Shown piece by piece: positions 50,569 to 57,675 of a stretch of DNA of 64,000 nucleotides (positions are counted from its first letter, which is position 1; each line of letters starts with the position of its first letter). Position numbers and translations under genes: made by a program. The notes under the pieces are model-generated. The model was given only the letters and a program-made list of their open reading frames with translations, was not told where the DNA came from and made no database searches. Where the stretch lies: NCBI RefSeq assembly GCF_040267705.1, contig NZ_CP158374.1, forward strand, positions 1,922,001 through 1,986,000, in the 5' to 3' direction. This stretch comes from Agromyces sp. G08B096 (GTDB lineage: Bacteria > Actinomycetota > Actinomycetes > Actinomycetales > Microbacteriaceae).

Positions 50569-51077
50569 TAGCCGCCCGCCACCGGCGCGAGGTCGCGGCG
50601 CGAGGCGTAGAACGTGAGCCGGTACTTGCCGATCTGCACCTCGGCGCCGTCGGACAGCAGGGCGGTCTCGATGCGCACCCCGTCGAAGTACGTGCCGTTC
50701 AGCGAGCTGAGGTCTTTCACCTCGAACGCGGTGCGGTGCCGGAGGAATTCGGCATGCTTGCGCGAGACGGTGACGTCGTCGAGGAAGATGTCGGCGTCGG
50801 GGTGACGCCCGACCGTCGTGACATCCTGATCGAGGAGGAACCGGGCACCGCTGTTCGGGCCCCGTCGAACGATCAGCAGCGCCGACCCGCTGGGCAGGGC
50901 GGCGATCGCCTCCTGCTCCTCGGCGGAGACGTCGGCGTCGAGCGCCGCGAGCTGCGCGGCCGCCTCCCGACTGAACCCGATCGTCGTGTCATCGGCACGC
51001 CCCGTCCCGCGCGACGAGCCGAACTCAGTGTTCGACCCCTGCATGTCGCCGGCCTGGGTGCTGTCGTCATCCGCCAC
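50568..51077 (-). CDS. garA: FHA-domain signalling protein (GarA/OdhI-like)
   Basis: This 169-residue protein has an N-terminal tail and a C-terminal forkhead-associated domain (about 70-160, with VGRHPDADIFLDDVTVSRKHAEF and LNGTYFDG). In GarA/OdhI, a kinase of the Pkn family phosphorylates a Thr near the N-terminus. The phosphorylated tail then binds its own FHA domain, which releases 2-oxoglutarate dehydrogenase and glutamate enzymes. Here Thr31-Thr32 in DDTTIGF are the likely sites, in place of the ETTS motif. GGGAGG lies 6 bases before the GTG. It is the first gene of the garA-ftsR pair. Confidence 0.9.
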   Translation of the reverse strand: MADDDSTQAGDMQGSNTEFGSSRGTGRADDTTIGFSREAAAQLAALDADVSAEEQEAIAALPSGSALLIVRRGPNSGARFLLDQDVTTVGRHPDADIFLDDVTVSRKHAEFLRHRTAFEVKDLSSLNGTYFDGVRIETALLSDGAEVQIGKYRLTFYASRRDLAPVAGG

Positions 51078-51079
51078 GG

Positions 51080-51703
51080 CTAACCTCCCGATCCCAGCGT
51101 ATCCGATCGGGAGTCGCTCGCCACCCGCGGCATGCGGATGACACGCCCGGTCTCGATCGCATAGATGACGCCCGCCCACCAGTAGAGGAACGCGCCCCAC
51201 AGGGTGATCGCCCAGCCGATGGGTTCGCTCACCGGTTCGACCGCAGGAAACGCCGGCCCGAGCATGATCACGGGGAGCCCGGTGAAGAGGGCGAAGGTCG
51301 CCACCTTGCCGAGCTGGTGGACGGGCAGGGGTCCGAATCCGTGGTTGGCGAGGACGACCCCGAGTACGAGCAGGAAGACGTCGCGCGCCACGATGATCGC
51401 GACGATCCACCAGGGCACGAGGTCGCGTGCGGCGAGGCCGACGAGCGCGGCGAAGATGTAGAGCCGGTCGGCGGCCGGGTCGAGCAGCTGCCCGAGTTTC
51501 GTGATCTGGTGCAGTCGCCGCGCGAGGTAGCCGTCGAGCAGGTCGGTGAGGCTCGCGATCACGAGCACGATGAGGGCGGCGACGTACTCCCCCGTGATGA
51601 TGAGCACGAGGAAGACGGGCACGAGCACGAGCCGCAGCATGCTGAGGAGGTTCGGGATCGTCCAGATCCGTCCGCTGACGGTCGTCTCCCGTTCCCCACC
51701 CAC
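51080..51703 (-). CDS. CDP-alcohol phosphatidyltransferase (PgsA-like)
   Basis: This 207-residue membrane enzyme has about five helices and the full CDP-OH-P signature DLLDGYLARRLHQITKLGQ with the downstream DPAADR (about 54-79). It transfers a phosphatidyl group from CDP-diacylglycerol to an alcohol, most likely glycerol 3-phosphate or inositol phosphate. The TAGGAT 6 bases before the GTG marks a leaderless start. Homologues differ in acceptor, so phosphatidylglycerol phosphate synthase is only the most likely call. It is back to back with the DUF1295 gene, with starts 34 bases apart. Confidence 0.85.
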   Translation of the reverse strand: MGGERETTVSGRIWTIPNLLSMLRLVLVPVFLVLIITGEYVAALIVLVIASLTDLLDGYLARRLHQITKLGQLLDPAADRLYIFAALVGLAARDLVPWWIVAIIVARDVFLLVLGVVLANHGFGPLPVHQLGKVATFALFTGLPVIMLGPAFPAVEPVSEPIGWAITLWGAFLYWWAGVIYAIETGRVIRMPRVASDSRSDTLGSGG

Positions 51704-51709
51704 GGGTCG

Positions 51710-51715
51710 ATCCTA
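51710..51715 (-). promoter_or_regulatory. Leaderless -10 element of the CDP-alcohol transferase gene
   Basis: TAGGAT on the minus strand ends 6 bases before the GTG at 51703. The divergent DUF1295 -10 lies only 9 bases away. Confidence 0.6.
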
Positions 51716-51724
51716 TCGACGCCC

Positions 51725-51730
51725 TAGAAT
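51725..51730 (+). promoter_or_regulatory. Leaderless -10 element of the DUF1295 gene
   Basis: TAGAAT ends 7 bases before the ATG at 51738. No ribosome site precedes the start. Confidence 0.65.
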
Positions 51731-51737
51731 CGCGCTC

Positions 51738-52565
51738 ATGAACGCCCTGACCGTGTGTCTCGTGCTGTGCGCCGCCGTCACCGCCGGCACCTGGCTCGCC
51801 TCCGTCCTCACGCACGAGCACTCCTGGGTCGACCGCATCTGGTCGATCGCCCCCATCGCCTACGTCTGGATCTTCGCCGCCGGCGACGGGTTCTCACCCC
51901 GGCTCGTGCTGATGGCGCTCCTCGTGACCGCCTGGGGTGCCCGCCTCACGTTCAACTTCGCGCGGAAGGGGGGCTACCGCCCCGGCGCCGGCGAGGACTA
52001 CCGGTGGGCGGTCCTCCGCGGCCGGATGCCGGGTTGGGCCTTCGCCCTGTTCAACATCGGGTTCATCTCCCTGTACCAGAACGCCCTCATCCTGGCCTTC
52101 TGCCTCCCGGCGTTCACGGCGTCGGGCTCGGCGACGCCGCTCGGCGTGTGGGATGTCGCGCTCGCCGTCGTCTTCGTCGCCTTCCTCGTCGGCGAGACGA
52201 TCGCCGACCAGCAGCAGTGGGAGTTCCACCGCTGGAAGCAGACCGAGCGTGCCGCCGGACGGACACCCGTGCCCGGGTTCCTCCAGACCGGCCTGTTCCG
52301 GATCTCGCGGCATCCGAACTTCTTCTTCGAGCAGGCGCAGTGGTGGGTCTTCTACGGCTTCGCGATCGCGGCGACGGGCGTGTGGCTGCACTGGACCATC
52401 GCGGGCGCGGCACTGCTCACCCTCCTCTTCATCTGCTCGACCGTGTTCACCGAGTCGATCTCGCGCTCGCGCTACCCCGAGTACGACGACTACCGGCGGC
52501 GCACGTCGATGCTCGTGCCCTGGTTCCCGAAGGCGCCGCAGCCGTCGGCCCAGCCGGTGGGCTGA
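51738..52565 (+). CDS. DUF1295 membrane protein (steroid 5-alpha-reductase fold)
   Basis: This 275-residue protein has about six membrane helices and the DUF1295 motifs. They include ADQQQWEFHRWK (about 156-167), FRISRHPNFFFEQAQWW (about 189-205) and SRYPEYDDYRRRTSMLVPW near the C-terminus. The family is related to NADPH-dependent steroid reductases and isoprenylcysteine methyltransferases. Its bacterial substrates are unknown, though lipids are likely. The ATG is a leaderless start. It converges on the Nudix gene. Confidence 0.88.
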   Translation: MNALTVCLVLCAAVTAGTWLASVLTHEHSWVDRIWSIAPIAYVWIFAAGDGFSPRLVLMALLVTAWGARLTFNFARKGGYRPGAGEDYRWAVLRGRMPGWAFALFNIGFISLYQNALILAFCLPAFTASGSATPLGVWDVALAVVFVAFLVGETIADQQQWEFHRWKQTERAAGRTPVPGFLQTGLFRISRHPNFFFEQAQWWVFYGFAIAATGVWLHWTIAGAALLTLLFICSTVFTESISRSRYPEYDDYRRRTSMLVPWFPKAPQPSAQPVG

Positions 52566-52587
52566 GCGGCGGAGGCATCCGACCGCG

Positions 52588-53037
52588 TCACAGCCGCGCC
52601 GCGAGGGCCGGCCACGATTCCGCGAACCGCGGGTGCAGCGGCAGGGCTGCGACCTCGGATGCCGCGACCCAGCGCAGCTCGATGCTCTCGGGGTCGCTCA
52701 CGACCGGCCGGAACCGCTCGACGGCGTCGGCGACGACCGTCGTGTACGACCAGTAGCCGAGGTCGAGCACCGAGCTGAAGCGCACGACGAGCAGGGCCGG
52801 CGGCACGCCGGCCTCCTCACCCGCTTCCCGGACGGCGGCGTCGACCGCGGACTCCCCCTCGTGGCGCGCCCCGCCGGGCAGCCCCCAGGTGCCGCCGAAG
52901 TGGCTCCACTCGGCGCGATGCTGCAGCAGCACCTCGCGAACCGGGCTGACCGCCAGCAGGCCGGCGGCGCCGTATCGGCCCCAGTACCTCGCCCCGTCGG
53001 GACCCTCGACCCAGGCGTCGCCACTGCTGCCGCTCAT
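52588..53037 (-). CDS. Nudix hydrolase
   Basis: This 149-residue protein has the Nudix box GGARHEGESAVDAAVREAGEEAGV (about 56-78), with the REAGEEAG core and metal-binding glutamates intact. It hydrolyses a nucleoside diphosphate linked to another group. The flanking regions do not show which one. MutT-like cleaning of oxidised nucleotides is possible. CATGCT ends 6 bases before the ATG, so it may be leaderless. It is divergent from the S4 gene. Confidence 0.9.
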   Translation of the reverse strand: MSGSSGDAWVEGPDGARYWGRYGAAGLLAVSPVREVLLQHRAEWSHFGGTWGLPGGARHEGESAVDAAVREAGEEAGVPPALLVVRFSSVLDLGYWSYTTVVADAVERFRPVVSDPESIELRWVAASEVAALPLHPRFAESWPALAARL

Positions 53038-53086
53038 GGTTCCAGCATGACGCACGCAGCTGGGCGGATGTCCTCCGGCGTCGTCG

Positions 53087-53092
53087 TAGGGT
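53087..53092 (+). promoter_or_regulatory. Leaderless -10 element of the S4 protein gene
   Basis: TAGGGT ends 6 bases before the GTG at 53099. No ribosome site is seen. Confidence 0.55.
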
Positions 53093-53098
53093 GAACTG

Positions 53099-53470
53099 GT
53101 GAGCGACGAAGCGCCGGTTCGCGTGGACGCCTGGCTCTGGGCGGTGCGCCAGTTCAAGACGAGGTCGGCGGCGACCGCGGCCTGCCGCGCCGGGCACGTG
53201 CGGGTGAACGGGGAGCGCGCCAAGGCCGCCCAGCCGGTGCGCCCCGGCGATGAGCTCAGGGTCCGGGTCGGCGGCGCCGACCGTCGGCTCATCGTGCGCC
53301 GGACCCTTGTCAAACGTGTGTCGGCCGCGGTCGCGGCCACGGCGCTGGACGATCTCACCCCGCCGCCCCCGCCGAAGACCGAGCAGGCCGCCGTGCCGAT
53401 CCGCGACCGGGGAACGGGACGACCGACGAAACGCGAGCGACGCGACCTGGATCGCCTCCGAGGGCGCTGA
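53099..53470 (+). CDS. S4-domain RNA-binding protein (Hsp15-like)
   Basis: This 123-residue protein starts with an S4 RNA-binding domain (about 6-65, VDAWLWAVRQFKTRSAA and HVRVNGERAKAAQPV). It ends in a basic tail with RPTKRERRDLDRLRGR. Hsp15 of E. coli, of the same size and layout, binds free 50S subunits carrying nascent chains and rescues stalled ribosomes. The same role is inferred here. It lies between the Nudix and GNAT genes. Confidence 0.88.
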   Translation: MSDEAPVRVDAWLWAVRQFKTRSAATAACRAGHVRVNGERAKAAQPVRPGDELRVRVGGADRRLIVRRTLVKRVSAAVAATALDDLTPPPPPKTEQAAVPIRDRGTGRPTKRERRDLDRLRGR

Positions 53471-53477
53471 GCGGGCG

Positions 53478-53483
53478 TAGCCT
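53478..53483 (+). promoter_or_regulatory. Leaderless -10 element of the GNAT gene
   Basis: TAGCCT ends 7 bases before the GTG at 53491. It lies just after the stop of the S4 gene. Confidence 0.55.
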
Positions 53484-53490
53484 GATCGCC

Positions 53491-53784
53491 GTGGACAAGC
53501 AGATCACGCACGAGCCCGACGCGCGGCGCTATGTGCTCCGGGTCGACGGGGAGCTCGCCAGCGTTCTCGACTACCGCGTGCTCGGGGACTCGGTGGCCTT
53601 CACGCGCACCTTCACCAACCCGCCCTACCGCGGTCACGGCCTCGCGGGCGACGTGGTCGCCTTCGCGGTCGACGACGTGGAGGCGACCTCGACCCGGGCG
53701 ATCGTGCCGAGCTGCTGGTACGTCGGCGAGTGGTTCGATCGTCATCCCGAGCGAGCCCACCTGCTCGACCCGCGGACGGTCTGA
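53491..53784 (+). CDS. Small GNAT-type N-acetyltransferase (YjdJ/COG2388-like)
   Basis: This 97-residue protein is about half the usual acetyltransferase length. It keeps the acetyl-CoA loop NPPYRGHGLAG (about 43-53) and the catalytic-region strand VPSCWYVGEWFDRHPE (about 71-86). Proteins of this size belong to the small COG2388 group and resemble human NATD1. The substrate is unknown. Its TGA is 2 bases before the GTG of the epimerase gene, so the two are likely translated together. Confidence 0.82.
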   Translation: MDKQITHEPDARRYVLRVDGELASVLDYRVLGDSVAFTRTFTNPPYRGHGLAGDVVAFAVDDVEATSTRAIVPSCWYVGEWFDRHPERAHLLDPRTV

Positions 53785-53785
53785 C

Positions 53786-54466
53786 GTGGTCGCCGGCTAC
53801 TCGGCCGCGCAGGTGCGGGCGGCCGAGGCGCCGCACCTCGCCGCGGGCGAGCCCCTGATGCGCCGGGCCGCGTCGGCGCTCGCGGCCGCGGTGCGTCGCG
53901 AGCTCCGGGCGACGGATGCCCCGGCCGGACCCGTGCTCGTGCTCGCGGGCACCGGCGACAACGGCGGCGACGCGCTGTTCGCCGCGGCGGAGCTCGCCGA
54001 CGAGGGCGTCGAGGTGACCGCGGTGCCGACGGGGATGCGCCTCCACCCGGAGGCCGGAGCAGCGGCCCGGGCCGCCGGGGTCCGCGTGCTCGAGGCCGAC
54101 GCCTCGGAGGCCGCGGCGCTGGCCGAGCGTGCCGCGCTCGTCGTTGACGGCATCCTCGGCACGGGCACCGCCGCCGATTCCGCGCTCCGCGGCCGGGCGC
54201 GCGAACTCGTCGCGGGGATCATCCCCGTCGTCGAGCACACGGTCGCGCGCGTGGTCGCGGTCGACCTGCCGAGCGGCATCCACCCCGACGACGGGTCGGT
54301 GCCCGACCCGACCGTGCTCCGGGCGGATCTCACCGTGACGTTCGGCGCGGCGAAGGCCGGCCTGCTGATCGAGCCGGGCGCTGACTACGTCGGCGAGCTC
54401 GAGGTCGTCGACCTCGGGCTCGGCGACGAGCTGGCGGCGATGACGCCGCTCGTCGAGCGGGCCTGA
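53786..54466 (+). CDS. nnrE: NAD(P)H-hydrate epimerase (stand-alone)
   Basis: This 226-residue protein is the YjeF N-terminal domain. Motifs are LVLAGTGDNGGDALFAA (about 54-70), VVDGILGTG (about 119-127), AVDLPSGIHPDDG (about 158-170) and TVTFGAAKAGLLI. It interconverts R and S forms of damaged NADHX or NADPHX so that the dehydratase can repair them. E. coli fuses this domain to the dehydratase, but here the dehydratase is absent from the gene. It must be encoded elsewhere. The GTG follows the GNAT stop by 2 bases and has no ribosome site of its own. Confidence 0.88.
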   Translation: MVAGYSAAQVRAAEAPHLAAGEPLMRRAASALAAAVRRELRATDAPAGPVLVLAGTGDNGGDALFAAAELADEGVEVTAVPTGMRLHPEAGAAARAAGVRVLEADASEAAALAERAALVVDGILGTGTAADSALRGRARELVAGIIPVVEHTVARVVAVDLPSGIHPDDGSVPDPTVLRADLTVTFGAAKAGLLIEPGADYVGELEVVDLGLGDELAAMTPLVERA

Positions 54467-54505
54467 CCGGACCTCGGCGCACCGTGCGGGTGCGGCGAGT
54501 CTTGA

Positions 54506-54733
54506 TCAGTCCGCCTCGTCGGTGATGGCGCCCGTCGGCTCCGAGTCGACGACGACGTGGGCGGAGCCGAGCGTCGCGGCGAGCGACCGCCCCGCGTCGA
54601 CCGCCTCCTCGCGGCTCGCGAAGCTCTCGGAGAGCTCCTCACCGCCCACGACCCGGTTCACCCACTGGCCGCGCTTGGACATCGTGATGACATCGCCGTC
54701 GTGCGGCTCGTCGCTGCTCCGGTCCTCGTGCAT
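54506..54733 (-). CDS. DUF2188 protein
   Basis: This 75-residue protein matches DUF2188 in length and pattern. It has a central GQWVNRVVGGEELSESFASR followed by EEAVDAGRSLAATLGSAHVVV and a C-terminal PTGAITDE. The family is small, cytoplasmic and of unknown function. GAAGGGGG lies before the ATG, although a strong terminator hairpin overlaps this upstream region. It converges on the nnrE gene. Confidence 0.8.
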   Translation of the reverse strand: MHEDRSSDEPHDGDVITMSKRGQWVNRVVGGEELSESFASREEAVDAGRSLAATLGSAHVVVDSEPTGAITDEAD

Positions 54734-54741
54734 GTCGCCCC

Positions 54742-54772
54742 CTTCCGGGGCGCGACTCGCGCGCCCCGGAAG
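54742..54772 (-). terminator. Hairpin after the lysozyme-like secreted gene
   Basis: A perfect 13-base stem (CTTCCGGGGCGCG at 54742-54754 with 54760-54772) encloses a 5-base loop, 45 bases after the stop of the minus-strand secreted-protein gene. It ends just before the DUF2188 start and separates the two transcripts. No T tract. Confidence 0.75.
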
Positions 54773-54817
54773 CCAGTCAACTCCGCAGTGCCGCCCCTGG
54801 GAAGGGCCCGCCGCCGA

Positions 54818-55657
54818 TCAGTACCAGTTGACCGACTGGGAGTGCGACCAGGCGCTGCACGGCGTGCCGTACGAACCGGCGATGTAGCCGAGGCCCCAGC
54901 GCACCTGCGTGGCGGCGCTGGTCTGCCAGTCGGCGCCCGCGGTCGCCATCTTCGAGCCCGGGAGCGACTGCGGGATGCCGGTGGCCCCGCTCGAGGCGTT
55001 CATCGCCTGGTAGTTCCAGCCGGACTCCTTCTGCCACAGGTTGACCAGGCACTGGAACTGGTCGTCGCCCCAGCCGTACTGGGAGGCGGCGAGGTCGCGG
55101 GCGTACGCCTTGGCGCCGTCCGGGGTGTTCGCGGCGGCGAGAGCGGCGGCCGCGGCGGCGGCCTGCTCGGCCTGCGCCCGGTCGAACTCGGCGGCTGCCG
55201 CCGCGGCCTGGGCGGCCTGCTCCTTGGTCTGCCTCGTCAGGTCGACGAGCGATCCGAGCGGCAGCCGCTCGTAGTCGCCGAGGGAGGCGACCGAGGAGGC
55301 GAGGCCCGAGGCGTCGACCTTGCCGTCGGCGGCCTGGAGGGCCGTCTGCGCGACCGCGAGGGTGTCCTTCGCGGTGTCGATGGCCTTCGCTTCCGCGACG
55401 GTGGCGTAGGCGCCGAGCTGGTCTCGGTGGAGGCCGGTGGCCTCGGTGATCGCCGCGGTCGCCTCGACGCGCTGCTGCGTGTCGACGGCGGACTTGACGG
55501 TGAAGCCGGTGCCGGCGAGGAGGCCGGCGGTCGCGATCGCGCCGGCGATCACGAGGCGGCGGCGGCCGGCGCGGGTGGCGCGGAGGCTTCGCCGGGTTCG
55601 GGTGGTGTCGGGTGCGGGGTGGATGGGGGCGTGCGTGTCTGAGGTCTGGTTTCGCAT
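54818..55657 (-). CDS. Secreted lysozyme-like (lytic transglycosylase fold) protein
   Basis: This 279-residue protein has a basic N-terminus and one membrane or signal segment (about 35-54, LVIAGAIATAGLLAGTGF). A long Ala/Gln/Glu-rich helical region follows (about 58-185), and the C-terminal domain (about 188-279) has CLVNLWQKESGWNYQAMN and GIPQSLPGSKMA. The Glu in QKESGW fits the catalytic Glu of Slt-like enzymes. Paired cysteines in the domain may bridge. Proteins of this type are common in Microbacteriaceae and probably act on the wall. Activity is inferred. Confidence 0.78.
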   Translation of the reverse strand: MRNQTSDTHAPIHPAPDTTRTRRSLRATRAGRRRLVIAGAIATAGLLAGTGFTVKSAVDTQQRVEATAAITEATGLHRDQLGAYATVAEAKAIDTAKDTLAVAQTALQAADGKVDASGLASSVASLGDYERLPLGSLVDLTRQTKEQAAQAAAAAAEFDRAQAEQAAAAAAALAAANTPDGAKAYARDLAASQYGWGDDQFQCLVNLWQKESGWNYQAMNASSGATGIPQSLPGSKMATAGADWQTSAATQVRWGLGYIAGSYGTPCSAWSHSQSVNWY

Positions 55658-55809
55658 GGGGGTTCACTGCTCGGCAGGGGGGATCGGGGGCGCGCGCCCG
55701 CCGAGCCCGGACGCACAAGTCCGACACTCTGCCCGGCGAATCTGGACGGTTCCTCAGTTCTGCCTGTGGAAACCATGTCCGCGGTGCCCGCCGCGGGTTC
55801 ACCGGACGG

Positions 55810-55815
55810 CATACT
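55810..55815 (+). promoter_or_regulatory. Leaderless -10 element of the YchJ-like gene
   Basis: CATACT ends 6 bases before the GTG at 55822. Confidence 0.5.
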
Positions 55816-55821
55816 CGGTGG

Positions 55822-56235
55822 GTGCCAGACTCGTCCCCCGACTTCTCCGTGCCCGCTCCAGGCGACCGGTGCCCGTGCCGCAGCGGCGACACGTTCGCGG
55901 CCTGCTGCGAACCGTTCATCGCCGGCCGCACGCCCGCCCCGACGGCACTCCAGCTCATGCGATCCCGGTACACCGCGTACACGATCGGCGCCGTCGCGCA
56001 CCTGCTGGAGTCGTGGCATCCGTCGACCAGACCGGCGGCGCTGACGCTCGATCCCGCCACCCGCTGGCGCTCCCTGGAGATCGTCGACACGGTCGCGGGC
56101 GGGCCGTTCGACGACGCCGGCGTGGTCGAGTTCATCGCGCGGTACCGCGATGCCGACGGCCCCGGCGCGCTGCACGAGCGCAGCCGGTTCATCCGGCAGG
56201 CGGGACGCTGGCGTTACGTCGACGCGGAGGGATGA
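55822..56235 (+). CDS. YchJ-like protein (UPF0225, SEC-C type motif)
   Basis: This 137-residue protein has the N-terminal cysteine cluster CPCRSGDTFAACC (about 15-27) of YchJ/SEC-C zinc-binding proteins. The YchJ core follows (LMRSRYTAYTIGAVAHLLESW and FIARYRDADG). YchJ homologues have no firm function. The zinc ligands suggest a protein or RNA contact. The start is a leaderless GTG. The last 22 bases overlap the end of the convergent metallo-hydrolase gene. Confidence 0.83.
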   Translation: MPDSSPDFSVPAPGDRCPCRSGDTFAACCEPFIAGRTPAPTALQLMRSRYTAYTIGAVAHLLESWHPSTRPAALTLDPATRWRSLEIVDTVAGGPFDDAGVVEFIARYRDADGPGALHERSRFIRQAGRWRYVDAEG

Positions 56236-57083
56236 CCCGCTGCGTCGCCGTCGAGCGCCAGGTAGGCGCGATCGACCGCCGACCCCAGGCCGTCGACCGG
56301 GAACGGCCAGTCGTCGAAACGGGCGAGCGCCCCGGACGCGGGAACGCCGTCGGCGTGCGCGGCTGCGAGACGATCGGCCACGAGCCCGAGGTCGGCCGCC
56401 TGCCGGTCGACGAAGCCCGGATCGACCACGCGGCCGTGCCCCGGGACGACGAGCGCACCGGGTTCCATGCGCCCGGCGAGCGCGGCGACCACCCCGGGCC
56501 AGGCGAGCGGGAAGCTGCCGGAGCCGTACATGGGCGGTCCCGACTCCTCGACGAGGTCGCCGAGGACCCACACCTCGACATCGGGCACGTGGAGCACGAG
56601 GTCGGTGTCGGTGTGCGCGGGCGGCTGCGGAAGCAGCCGCACCTCCCTCCCCCCGACGTCGATCCGCCGCTCTTCGGCGACGGGGACGGTCGGCGGGACG
56701 AGCTCGACGTCCTGCCAGCGGCGGCCGGGTTCCCGGGAAGGGTCGCGGCGCCACGCGGCGAGCCGCGGGCCCTCGTACTCGGCGAAGTGCGCGGCGATGC
56801 GAGCGTGGCCGAGGAGCTCGACGCGGCTGCCGCCGCGGCCGGCCATCGCGAACACCTGGTTGCCGAACGTGTGGTCGTAGTGGGCGTGCGTGTTCACGAG
56901 CCGGCGAACGGGCACCCCGAATCGCCGGCCGACGTCGTCGCGCAGCTCCGCCGCCTCGACCGGATCGGCGCGGGAGTCGACGAGCAGGAGCCCGTCGTCG
57001 CCCTCGACGACCACGATCGAGATGTCGAGTGGATCGTACCGGCGCTGGTGGACGCCCGACGCCACCTCGGTCCAGTCGTTCAC
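56214..57083 (-). CDS. MBL-fold metallo-hydrolase
   Basis: This 289-residue protein has the metallo-beta-lactamase fold with THAHYDH (His66, His68, Asp70, His71) as metal ligands. Later ligands are in PAHTDTD and VPGHGRVVD. It is hydrolytic and binds two metals, but its substrate is open; glyoxalase II-like thioesters or lactones are possible. The GTG start overlaps the VOC gene stop (GTGA), so the two are co-translated. Its 3' end overlaps the YchJ-like gene by 22 bases. Confidence 0.87.
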   Translation of the reverse strand: MNDWTEVASGVHQRRYDPLDISIVVVEGDDGLLLVDSRADPVEAAELRDDVGRRFGVPVRRLVNTHAHYDHTFGNQVFAMAGRGGSRVELLGHARIAAHFAEYEGPRLAAWRRDPSREPGRRWQDVELVPPTVPVAEERRIDVGGREVRLLPQPPAHTDTDLVLHVPDVEVWVLGDLVEESGPPMYGSGSFPLAWPGVVAALAGRMEPGALVVPGHGRVVDPGFVDRQAADLGLVADRLAAAHADGVPASGALARFDDWPFPVDGLGSAVDRAYLALDGDAAGHPSAST

Positions 57084-57568
57084 CCCGCCTCGCCGGCCTC
57101 CCGCCGCGCCCGCTCGTCATCCGTCGCGAACCCGTCGAGCGCGGCCCGCTCGTGGCTGTCGGCGAGCTCCTCGAAGAGCGTCACCGTCAGATCGCCCGGC
57201 GCTTCGAGCCGGGAGTTCAGGGAACGCCACGGCGTCTCGACCGGCTCCGCGACGACGGTGGCCCCCGCGGCCTCGAGTCGCCTGGTGGCGCCTTCCGCGT
57301 CGGTCACCTCGAAGGCGAAGCGGATGCGCGGGCTCTCCCGGCCGCCCGCCTCCAGCCGGTCGATCTCGCGCCGATGGCCCGGGCTCGCGAGTTCGAGCGT
57401 CGCCCGGCCGGCCTCGAGGATCGCGACCCGGTCGTCACCGCCCCCGGCGTACGCCAGCGTCTCCGGCAGGCCGAGCGCGTCGCGGTAGAAGCGCACGGCG
57501 GCGTCGAAGTCCTCGACCTCGACGACGACGCGCAGCTGCAGGATGGGTGAGCGAGAGGCATCCGTCAT
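57080..57568 (-). CDS. VOC-superfamily protein (glyoxalase/bleomycin-resistance fold)
   Basis: This 162-residue protein has the VOC beta-alpha-beta-beta-beta pattern, with LQLRVVVEVEDFDAAVRFYRDALG (partial) at the N-terminus. An atypical C-terminal tail of about 35 residues with HERAALDGFATDDERARRE follows. It may be a glyoxalase, dioxygenase or binding protein. The metal ligands of the family are not certain. It is the upstream partner of the MBL hydrolase gene, a pairing compatible with methylglyoxal or hydroxyacid metabolism. Confidence 0.82.
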   Translation of the reverse strand: MTDASRSPILQLRVVVEVEDFDAAVRFYRDALGLPETLAYAGGGDDRVAILEAGRATLELASPGHRREIDRLEAGGRESPRIRFAFEVTDAEGATRRLEAAGATVVAEPVETPWRSLNSRLEAPGDLTVTLFEELADSHERAALDGFATDDERARREAGEAG

Positions 57569-57662
57569 GTGCCGATGATCGCATTCCGGCGAGCCGGCGC
57601 GCCCGGGTGTTCGCCGACCGCGAGCGCCGGGTGAATCAAAGCGGATTCGAAGGCTCGCCCCG

Positions 57663-57668
57663 TACGGT
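57663..57668 (+). promoter_or_regulatory. Leaderless -10 element of the alarmone synthetase gene
   Basis: TACGGT ends 7 bases before the GTG at 57676. It makes the alternative GTG at 57667, which lies inside the hexamer, unlikely. Confidence 0.55.
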
Positions 57669-57675
57669 GACTGAC

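Noticed and set aside
54478-54494. A 6-base stem after the nnrE stop as a terminator
   Set aside because: Too short and without a T tract to call with confidence.
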